Assembly: GCA_018350325.1 (NCBI GenBank)
Contig: JAEVLN010000003.1
Location: forward strand, 4,106,745 to 4,170,744
Source: Globodera rostochiensis
Taxonomy: Eukaryota > Nematoda > Chromadorea > Rhabditida > Heteroderidae
Direction of reading: 5' to 3'
Length of the DNA stretch: 64,000 nt
Shown: one piece after another, positions 51,676 through 61,030 of the stretch
How positions within the stretch are numbered: position 1 is the first letter of the stretch
How the letters are laid out: each line of letters begins with the position of its first letter
The notes under the pieces: model-generated
What the model was told of the DNA's origin: nothing
The model's input: the letters and a program-made list of their open reading frames with translations, nothing else
The model's database searches: none
Made by a program: the position numbers and the translations under genes

Positions 51676-54290
51676 TCAGTCGTCGATCGATGCCTTTTTG
51701 TTGCGCAGTTCGTTTCGGATCTGTACAACAAAAATATTCAAAAAATAATAAATTCATTGGTTTTCTGCTCACTTTCATCGCAAGCACTCCGAGCACATTT
51801 TTGCCTCGCGTGGCAACCAGCGGAATGTGCTTGACGCTGTCGCTGGTCAGTTCGATTGGAAGCTGCAACAAAAAGGTCGTCAATAATTTGAATTCCAGGC
51901 ACCGATTCTCCAAGACTAGAGTAGGCCGAGACCGGGAATTTTGGTAAAAACCGGGACCGGGATTGATACCCGAGACTGGTAAGGGAATTTTTTTGTTGTT
52001 GTAATGGTCAAGAGTAAAACAAAAATTAGCTTTTTATTATTCATACCCTACTCCATACCCCAAACCGCGACTTTTCAACCCGAGAAACCCCGTCCCCGAC
52101 TCTTCAACCTCGAGAAACCCCGTCCTCGACTTTCGGGATCCCGGCCTAACCTACTCCAGACCCCAAACCCCACTTTTCAACATCGGAGTGCCAACCAACC
52201 AACCCAACTCATAACTGTAAGGAGTGATTTCGCCGATTTTCAATGAACCCCCGGGGGGTTAGGCATTGATAAATATAAATACAATCCATTAAAACATTTA
52301 TTAAATAAATTGTACACCTTGAACACTTTGCCCTCATTTTGCGTGGCCCACTCGCGCACGGCGTCCTCGCCAACGCCGGCGGCGAAGAATGCGTCCCGGT
52401 CGATGGTCTGGACCAGCAGAGTGTCGCCGGTGGCCAACAATTTGTCGCACAATTCCTACAAAAATTTAATGTTTTTTAATTTATATATTAAAGGCGCAAA
52501 ATACTTTCTGTCCTGTTCATTAAAAACAAAATAAAAATTTTATATGATTTTTAACAAATTAAAAATCAAGACAAAAATATGAAATAAACAAAAAAATTAA
52601 ATTGTATTAAATTTGTTCACCGGATGCTGGTCGCCGAATTTGAGTCGCATCGCACGTTCAGTGACCAACAAACCAAGCGACTTCTTCCACTCGTCCACCT
52701 AAAAAAGGCAATTTGTTTGAAAATTGTTTAAATCGCGAAAAAAAAGCGGGACGAAAGGATTAAAACAAAGATTTAAAAAGAACCAATCAACTCTAGTCTA
52801 ATTTGTAAGAATTCGAATTTCCTACATCCCTGGTAGACCCATAACTAAAAAAATGCTTGTTGGTAGGGTCCAAAACTTTTTTTTGTTTAAAATCGAGAAA
52901 AATTGTATTATTTTATAAAATTAAATGGCACTTTTTTGCCAACCTTCGCTTTTCTGACCCCCCGGGCGGATAACATTTTGCGGGTGTGCCGCATCACCTC
53001 CACCGGGTCGCCGATGGAACGCAACGTTTTTGCCGCCTTTACAAAAATTGTGCGAGAGAATTAAAACGAGAAAAACCTTTTTTTTTAATATATCAATTTT
53101 AAACAATTTTTTTATTAATGGCAAAATGTTTTTAATTTAGTAAAAAAGCTCGACTAAACAAACACCTGGGCGCTGACCAACGAGATCAGCTTGCACTCCT
53201 GGTAGTAATGCTCCAACGACCCGTACACATTCCCGTCCACGACCAATGATACCTGTGCAGAAAGCAGAAGGGCACTTTAGTCAAAATTGGCACAGTCCGA
53301 TTGCCCAAAAAGCTGTATTGTCATCAATTCTCTTTTTTTTTGTTTTACCGGGTACAGCTGCGACAGGAAGCTGGTCTTGCCGTTGAAGCACATCACATTG
53401 TCAGCCCGTATGGTGACCGTCCAGCACTGCGCCCCGTCCGCAAGCGGCACAAACGACGCCTTGGGGGAAGGGTGAGGGAATATGCCCAAATTTTCAACAA
53501 ATAAACAGGTATTATTCTCCCAAAAGCATCGAAATTAGCTCCCACCTTTTCTGCCAATTTGTAATCATCGAGGGGCGACGCTGTCGTGACGGAAAGCGGC
53601 TGAAGAACCTAAATGAATGAAGGAATGAATTTAATTACTTTTGAACAAATTTTGTTCAAAGAAAATAAAGCCAAAATACGAATTACCGGAAACGTCGGCG
53701 GGTAAATCTAAATGAAATGACGCTAAATTATAACTCTCATTTCAAATATGTTTTATCTTAACCCCCAAATGTTTATTTATTTTGGTCGACAATAGAACCC
53801 GAACATGCGGACCGATCGACGAGATTTCGATCAAAAAGTAACCGAGTCAATCAAAAATCTCGATCGTCTAAGCTCTCCAGTTTTTTTTCTTCAGAAAAAG
53901 GTCAAAAAAATAGGGGTCACTGTTATTCTTTTGAAAACGGGGGGGGGGGGGGGGAATGGAATTATTTGTTACCGAATAAGCCGCGCTCAGGTGGCCCTGC
54001 TGCTTCTCCCTGCGCTTCTGCGCCAACATTTTCTTCTCCTCAAGCTGATGAAAAAAAACATTTTTAAATCAAAAAATATATCGCAAATTTTGGTCAAATC
54101 AGTTTTAAATAGTTATAAAATCATTTAACAAAAACGCATAAAATTAAGTAAAATTGTCCCCCTACCCAATTTTTGCAAAAAAAAAATTTAGCCAATTTTG
54201 TGGGAAATCCAATTTTTCTTCTTTCAAAAGAATTCCATTTTACTGGTTATATTCAAAATGTACCTTTTTAAGTGTGACCGGTGTAGCCAT
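51676..54290 (-). CDS. NADAR-domain protein
   Basis: Minus-strand exons, 5' to 3': 54290-54264, 54044-53973, 53707-53687, 53608-53546, 53459-53349, 53252-53166, 53036-52944, 52698-52621, 52455-52318, 51862-51773, 51720-51676; 274 residues, phases closed. The family (YbiA/DUF1768) hydrolyses N-glycosidic bonds, including ADP-ribosylated bases or riboflavin intermediates in some members. Matches in order: a GKTSFLSQLYP start, GSLEHYYQECKL (family S.EH..Q..K), IGDPVEVMRHTRKM, ERAMRLKFGD, LLATGDTLLVQ, GVG and RGKNVLGVLAMK. The usual L[VI]E after TGD is LVQ here and the WG.G motif reads FFAAGVG, so activity is uncertain. The N-terminus has a Lys/Glu/Gln-rich helix (EEKKMLAQKRREKQQG). Filamin faces it tail to tail. 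Confidence 0.75.
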
Positions 54291-56777
54291 TTTTACACAA
54301 ATGCGCTGGCACAAATGTACAAAATAACGTTAAAAAAAATTAAATATTTTTAAATGTCTGAATTAAATCCCGCGTCATAACTTACAAATTAGTCAAATTG
54401 GCATTGGCATCATTCGAAAGCTTTTTGAAGAGACGGGGGGGGGGATTAGGAAATGCACGGCATCATCGCAGACCGATTAGGCCTCACAATTGATCAATAG
54501 AGAACACGGATTTATATGCTTTTTGCATTTTTGTTAAGCAATTTTCCCGAAAAAAAGTTGGATATCATTTAAAATTTTCAAAAATTTCATTTTCGGGGGG
54601 GGGGGGGCTGGCTCTGCCGCCCTTGTGCGCATTATCGATCACCCATCAACGCCTACGAATATGCAAAATGGTCCAACGGGGGCGGGGGGAGGGCCGAGAA
54701 GCATAAAAACGCAGTGAAAAAATTTGCTGAAAAACACTTTTTTTTTGTTAAGATTTTGAACCATTTTTGTTTCAGAATCCATTTTCGATCCCATTCACCA
54801 TCTGTGGTTGGAATTCAATTTTGGAGCTGCGCTGCCTGCTTCTAATGGGCGGTGCTTAAAAATGTCTTAGAAAAAAGAAAAAACAAATTAGCTTAAGATA
54901 TTTTGATTTTTTAATAGTTTAAATTTTGGTCGGGTTTTGATTTGCGAGACTGCCCTATAAAGAGTTATGCTTAAGACAAATTGTTGCTCAAAAGGAGGGA
55001 GATTAGACGAAATGTCATTTTTTATTTTTAGGTTAAAAATTAAATGCAGGGCTTCCACATTTTCAAAAGTCTCATAAAATAGAAAATGAACTTTTTTATT
55101 TAGAAAATTCCGAATTGTTTTAAAACCGAACCGGCTTTTTTCATTAAAAATGAAAACACTGAGAAAAATGGATGAACATTACGCCAAATATTCAAAAAAT
55201 GATAGAAAATTTTCATTCTACCAGTCAAATTCTCAAAAAAATACACTAACGCAGCAAAAATCATTAGGAGCAGCTGGGATTTATGTATGAGCTAAAAATC
55301 GCGAAATTTTAAAAACTTTAGATAAAAATAATTTTATTTTTAGATGGAGATGTACCTGGAAAAGAAGCCACTATAAGCATGATAAGAAACCTTTATGTAG
55401 TTGTTATGTGCTAAAAAATAATCAATAAATTTCATTTTGTGATAAAAATGCGCATATCAAAAGCAGGGAGGCCAACTCAACTGCGGTAAAATATGGCAAC
55501 CGGCTCCAAAAATATGGCATTTTTATGGCATCGAGGGGTCAAAAATATGGCATTTTTATGGCAGTTTTCTTAAGGAATTTTCAAAAAAGCATTTGTTTTT
55601 TTGAGAATTTTGCTTCAGTTCTGGGGGGAAGGGTTCGGCGGTGCCGATAGGCGCCGCCGAGAAAAATTTGAATTTTTTACTCAATTTGTTAACAGATTTT
55701 CAAACAAAAACTTCAAATTGTAAGAATCAAAGAGCACTTTTTCGGGAATTCTCATTTTTCCCGTAAAAAATGAGAATTTTTACCAAAGTCAAAAATATGG
55801 CAAAATTATGGCAAGTGTGAAAATATGGCAAACAATAAGGCAAATTCCCAAAATTATGGCATTTGCCTTAAAAATAAGGCAATTTGGCCTCCCTGATCAA
55901 AAGCAATTCAGTCAAAATTTTTCAAAATGTGGAGAATTTTAAAATTTCCATTTTTTAGTGCAGATTTTTTGGGTTTCGAAAAAATTTCCATTTTTAGTAG
56001 GGTTGCCGGTTCCGAACCGAACCGTAGAACCGGGATTTTTTCGGTTCGGTCCCGGGTCGGATAACCGAAGAATTCCCAGGAATTTCTACTCCGTTTGATT
56101 GAATTGTTTTGTTTTCTCATTATTATAAACGTTTTCGTACATTTTTTGAAGGTTTTAACCTTTTTGGGTTCATTCATAAATTATTTTTTACGTGTCTGAA
56201 ATCTCGAAAAATTGTTCGAGTTCGGGTTCGACATCCGCAAAATCCGAGCTCGGATTCTGTTCTACGCATATTTTTTACCCTATAAAACATGCATTTTAAA
56301 TTGTTAAGATTTTTTTCCCGGTGACCGCAATTCTCCACCATTGCCCCACTTCCCTGCCGATGGGCAAATAGAAATACGCACCGTTGCTTAAGGCAAAAAG
56401 TCTTTTTTATGTAATCGGATAATTTTTTGCAGGAGATTTTTTTGGAATTTTAAATTGTAGAAAAAATGAATTTAAGTGGGGCTTTTGTCCATTTGTTTGG
56501 TGATTTTTCTGCATTTAAATTTTAAACATTTAAGCGGAAATAGCAACAATTTTCTCTGTTTGAATATTTTCATCGCTCCCTCCGTTCATTCATTTATTTT
56601 CGCGGTTTAATACTCGGACCTTCGTTTGTGTCATCAAACATTTTTAACCTGAGAAAAACAAATATTAAATGCTTTCAACAATTAAATAAAAAAAATCAAA
56701 TATTAAATGCTTTCAACAATTAAATAAGAAAAATCAAATATTAAATGCTTTCAAAACATTTAAATAATAATTGGCCT
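54291..56777. other. Intergenic region, repeats only
   Basis: Poly-G runs near 54435 and 54596. A dispersed repeat with AAAATATGGCATTTTTATGG words lies at 55480-55870. Fragments with CCGGTTCGGTTC words at about 55995-56080 follow an AGGGTTGCC start. Three tandem copies of TCAAATATTAAATGCTTTCA lie at 56660-56770. No gene supported. Confidence 0.5.
55560..55720 (-). mobile_element. SINE-like family body copy
   Basis: On the minus strand: TTAACAAATTGAG, then hairpin CGGCGGCGCCTATCGGCACC plus GCCG (55636-55659), then CCCCCCAGAACTGAAGC, AAAATTCTCAAAAAAA. The order and wording match copies at 59145-59340 and 60100-60215. No tRNA-like head is found beside it. Confidence 0.7.
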
Positions 56778-58372
56778 TTACCCGTCGCCTATGCCGCTGT
56801 TATCGAAGTCAATGTCGACACAATTCCACTGACACCAATTCCACTCGGCCGCTTCCTCTTCCAACTCGGCCCATTTCTTTTCGTCGCGCTCAATTGGACA
56901 ACGAACCAAAATCCAATAGTTTTCGCGAAATTGTCGTTTAAAGAATCGCAACTCCAATCGCTCTCCCGTCAAAATATTTTTCAATTTAAATGGCATAATG
57001 TCACCAGACCAATGATAAAGATAGACGATGAAATTGACCGGATCGGTCGATTTGAAAAATGCCTAAAATGGAATTAAGTCATTTAAAGCCATAAAACACA
57101 TTCAAAAAATCACCAATTTGAGTAAATGCATTCCTATTCCTTCCGAACAAAAGTCGCATTCCAACACCTTCGGAAGTCCATCCCCGCGGGGAGTGTGTAA
57201 CCATTCGACCACTGCTTGGGGAGTAGAACCGCGGGCACTGCCAAAAACATATTTGGAATTGATCACTCGGAGCTTTGGACAACTGCGAAGAATGGTCGGA
57301 GAGTATCGGCGAAAACGGTCGAGATCGGAGGAATGAAAGTTAACTCCGTAAATGCTGTCATTGATCAGAGGCCAAATTCGGTGACAAATGATTTCCCAAC
57401 AGCGACTTTGGTTGTCGGGTGTTCCAATCCAAACACTGATCTCTTTGGAGTCGAAAAGGCGGCGGATGCGGTAGAGAAATTCGATGACACTTCGGTCGAT
57501 GTACCTTAAAATTGAACAAACCATTTGAGGGAAAGAAGCCTTTTGATCTTTCAAACATTTAAACCGGTAATGACCTTATTTGAAGGCTCTCAAATCCGAT
57601 AACATTGTCTGGAAGCGAATCCTGCGGAATTGGCAGCTTACGATCGACCTGACAGTCAACATATTTGGCAATTTCAGCGCCATTCCCTTTGACTGCGCGA
57701 CGAATTTCCAATCGGCCCAACGACCATTCCTTCAATTTAAAATGCGCGTCCACCAAAAGGTCAAAGCGATCGCTGATCAGTGCCGCTTTCAGTCCGAGCA
57801 CAAAAGGGCCACAGAATTTGAACGCTTCGAACAAAACGTCGTCGCAAACGAAACTGAGCATTCGTTTAAATGAGATGAATGGATGAAGAAGAATAAGGGA
57901 AGTGGGTGCAGCAAATGGGTCCCACCCATCTCATCCATATCCAACTCATCCATAGAGCATAACTTGCTTCAACCTTAACCGAGTAAAGTCTTAACGCCAT
58001 TCGAAAGATCTCGAAGAGTTCAAGCTAACATTAAGTTAAAGCTTTGCGATTGGACAAATATCAAAAAAGTTATGGCCTTATCACTTTATAAAATTTAAAA
58101 AATCCCGATTTTTGGCGGTTTTCTGGCCATAATTTTTTTGATATTCGTCCAATCCCAAAGCTTCAACTTAACGTTAGCTTCAACTCTTCGAGATCTTTCG
58201 AATGACGTTAAGACTTTCTGAATCGGTTAAGGTTGAAGCAAGTTATGCTCTATGACTATAAAATTCCCCTTTTCATTGATGAAAGAAGATGGGATTCCCC
58301 TAAGCCCGTAAAATTAAGGCAAACTCACATTTCTTTCAATCGTTTCTCCACTTTCTTCGGATTGTCCGACAT
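56778..58372 (-). CDS. F-box-like protein of an expanded cyst-nematode family
   Basis: Minus-strand exons, 5' to 3': 58372-58329, 57853-57575, 57504-57114, 57062-56778; 332 residues, phases closed. Starts [14 protein letters not shown]. Residues about 16-50 ([13 protein letters not shown]...[14 protein letters not shown]) resemble an F-box, the Skp1-binding part of SCF ubiquitin ligases: D-V-L-x-E, spaced hydrophobics, S-x-R-F. The middle ([24 protein letters not shown]) and end ([36 protein letters not shown]) belong to a family I remember as large in Globodera-type genomes; this is recalled, not searched. The last residues are acidic ([12 protein letters not shown]). The stop TAA follows GGG, so a GTAAAG donor overlapping the stop could extend it. 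Confidence 0.6.
57952..58253. mobile_element. 302-bp palindromic foldback element in an F-box gene intron
   Basis: ATAGAGCATAACTTGCTTCA at the left is mirrored at the right; the arms (about 100+ bases: AACCTTAACCGA, AAGTCTTAACG, CATTCGAAAGATCTCGAAG) are imperfectly complementary almost to the centre. It lies wholly in intron 1 of the F-box-like gene. Confidence 0.85.
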
Positions 58373-59615
58373 TTTTCCAAATGATATTAATGAACTAAAA
58401 TGACTAATTTTAAATTGAACGATTGTGAGCAAATGTAAGAGAGGGGAACAATGATGGATTAGTGAGGGGAGGACACAAAAATCGATAAATGTTTTCGTTT
58501 GATGAGGCAGAGAAGCGAAATCATTTGGTACATTTTGTGCAACATTAAACCGTAAATATCCGTTTCGATTGGGTCCGGGGGTCGTTTGGGCCCGGCAAGG
58601 TTAAAGCCGTCCTGCAAGGAAGAATGTGCCCTGTCCCCGCTGGTTGAATGGGTAAAGCGACAAAAGGTTAAGCCAGACGGCTGGTGGGTCGAGTTTTCGG
58701 GGAGACCACTTGTTGCGGTGTAGGGGGGGGGGGGGGATGCAATGCCAACCCATACTAGAGCCCGGAATTTTGAAAAATCCTCGACCTGGACCTGGTCCTG
58801 GTTTTACCTGGACTACCTTATATACATTTTATAGTTTAATGGGCACTGTGTCATTTGACAACAAAAAAGTGTTGACTCAACGATGTGTAAATCTCATACA
58901 ACACAAATTATATTTGCGATGAGCAACAGAAAAAACGAATTTTGCAGACTTTAACTGATGGCCTTAAGATAATCTTAACAGAACGACCGTCATCCCCTCT
59001 AAAATGGCCCTCGGGGCTTAAACTTATTGCCCTCGGCGATTTTCTAATAAAATCCATCCGCCACCATTCCCTGAACCAATTAATTGTTAATTCCTGCCCA
59101 AGGGGTGCCATGGCCAAAACCAGGGCTCTCAGATCACCTTCGAGAAAATATGGCAACCGGCGCCAAAAATATGGCATTTTTATGGCAGTTTTCTTAAGGA
59201 ATTTTTTTAAAACCATTTTTTTCCGAGAATTCTGTTTCATTTCTGGGGGAGGGAGTCGGTGGTGCCGATAGGCGCCACCGATAAAATTTGAATTTTTTAT
59301 CTCAATTTGCTAAGAGATTTGCAACCAAAAACTTCAATGAGAGCCCTGGCTCCCGCCGATCCTGACTACAAAAGTTGATCCCGACCCCTGCTTTTTCAAT
59401 CCCGGTCCCATTCCGATCCCGGCTTTAAATAGCTTTTTAGGTTCAAAAGCTCAAAATAAGGTTTAAAAGCTGAAGTCAAATTAAATGCAATTTTTGGGCT
59501 TCTCTCATTAACCAACACTGTGCGCAAGCAAAGAAATAGGCCAACCAGATCAGAGTTTTCCATTTATTGATTCTTCGTGATAAAGGCATATTGTGAATAA
59601 GGGGGATAATTAGTA
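58373..59615. other. Intergenic region with a GC-rich block and SINE-like body
   Basis: 58571-58725 is an unusually GC-rich, non-repetitive block (GGTCCGGGGGTCGTTTGGGC ... GGGAGACCACTTGTTGCGG) with no reading frame. A poly-G run follows it at 58722-58735. A frame at 58942-59110 has no recognisable product. A SINE-like body copy lies at 59145-59340. Confidence 0.45.
59145..59340 (-). mobile_element. SINE-like family body copy
   Basis: Hairpin at 59257-59280 with compensating change: both arms mutated together (GGTGG on one side, CCACC on the other), so the stem is kept. Flanks match the 55.6-kb copy, including CTTAGCAAATTGAG and the ATGGCATTTTTATGGCAG tail. Confidence 0.7.
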
Positions 59616-60629
59616 GTGCTGCACGAGAGTCTCGATATCGAGTATCGACTCGAGAAAAGTCTAGAGTTTTTTGGGTCTCGGGCTCGAGTCTCGCGTATTT
59701 AGTCTCGATTTTCGAGACTTTTTTACACTGGTAAAGATGGCATTTTTGGTGAAAATCACTACAGAATTCTGAGCTTAATATTTAAAAAATGCATAATTAA
59801 AATCTTTTGCACAATGTATCCCTTAAATTTCTTGTGGCTTAGTGGTTAAACTCTTGTTTCTTATTTTCCTTAGCAGAGGTTCAATCCCCGAGTGGAACCA
59901 CGCTTTTTATTCTTTTTTTAATTATTTTTATTCTTTTTTTAATTAAATACTTAATTACTCTTTTTACAGATTTATAGTCAAAAAACAAAAAACATCACTC
60001 AGAAAACCTAATATGGTTATTTTTTTTTGCAATCCCTCCTTCCTACACCTAAAAAAGCTTACAAAAATTATCGCATTTTTAAAATTTTTGGTTAAAATCT
60101 CTTAACAAATTGAGTCAAAAATTCAAAATTTTCTCGGCGGCGCCTATCGGCACCGCCGACATCCCCCCCAGAAGTAAAGCAGAATTCTCAAAAAAAAATT
60201 GCACTTGAGAAATTTCTTAATCAAAAAATGCAATAAAAAGGGAAAAATACATCCCTAAAAACAAAAATTTTCGGAAAAACTTGCTTAGGAAAAATGCAAT
60301 AAAACCCTAAAATACACGCCTAAAAATCGACTTTTTCGGTACCCCCCCCCAGAGCAAAATCCTAAATACGTGCCTGGGCACACCATCATACTTTTAAACC
60401 GGTTATTTTTAGTCAAAATCAAGATAAAAATCATTAGATTTGGTCTAAAATTGACGTTATCTTAGCAAATTATGACATTTTTGAAGTAATTAAAAATTTT
60501 ACGAAAAAGTCTCGATATCGAGTATTGTCTCGAGAAAAGTCTCGGGTTTTTTGGGTCTCAGGCTCGGGCTCGAGTCTCGAGATAAAGTATCGGGCTCGGG
60601 CTCGAGAAATTTTGGGTCTCGTGCAGCAC
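59616..60629. mobile_element. 1.0-kb TIR element inserted in the minisatellite
   Basis: Ends are GTGCTGCACGAGA and its reverse complement, flanked by TA at 59614-59615 and 60630-60631. Inside both ends are CTCGAG/GAGTCTCGA-rich segments. It carries a SINE-like copy. The sequence just outside on both sides is the GGGGATAATTAGT minisatellite unit. Confidence 0.7.
59828..60215 (+). mobile_element. SINE-like element, most complete copy
   Basis: A-box-like TGGCTTAGTGG at 59835-59845 and B-box-like GGTTCAATCC at 59878-59887, spaced as in tRNA genes. GTGG near the start and CCAC at 59899 could pair as a degraded acceptor stem. About 250 bases later come CTTAACAAATTGAG and the hairpin at 60135-60158, then CCCCCCCAGAAGTAAAGCAG. 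No protein is coded. Confidence 0.65.
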
Positions 60630-60631
60630 TA

Positions 60632-61030
60632 ATAATTAGTGGTAGGGGGATAATTAGTGGTAGGGAGATAATTAGTGGTAGGGGTTAATTAGTGGTAGGG
60701 GGATAATTAGTGGTAGGGAGATAATTAGTGGTAGGGAGATAATTAGTGGTAGGGGTTAATTAGTGGTAAGGGGATGATTAGTGGTAGGGGGATAATTAGT
60801 GGTAGGGGTATAATTAGTGGTAAGGGGATGATTAGTGGTAGGGGGATAATTAGTGGTAGGGGTATAATTAGTGGTAAGGGGATGATTAGTGGTAGGGGGA
60901 TAATTAGTGGTAGGGGTATAATTAGTGGTAAGGGGATGATTAGTGGTAGGGGGATAATTAGTGGTAGGGGTATAATTAGTGGTAAAGGGATAATTAGTGG
61001 TAGGGGGATAATTAGTGGTATCGTTTAGGT
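60632..61030. repeat. 18-bp minisatellite, partly coding
   Basis: Units of GGGGGATAATTAGTGGTA with GGGGTATAAT and AGGGGATGAT variants; three variants alternate, giving a 54-bp higher-order unit. 60756-61030 is in frame with the galactosyltransferase on the minus strand; 60632-60755 lies beyond its stop. Confidence 0.92.

Noticed and set aside
58908..59271. Frames of about 110 codons on both strands
   Set aside because: Overlap a SINE-like repeat and show no known motif.
59835..59900. Functional tRNA gene
   Set aside because: A and B boxes fit, but the acceptor stem has mismatches and no clear anticodon arm forms; better read as a tRNA-derived repeat head.
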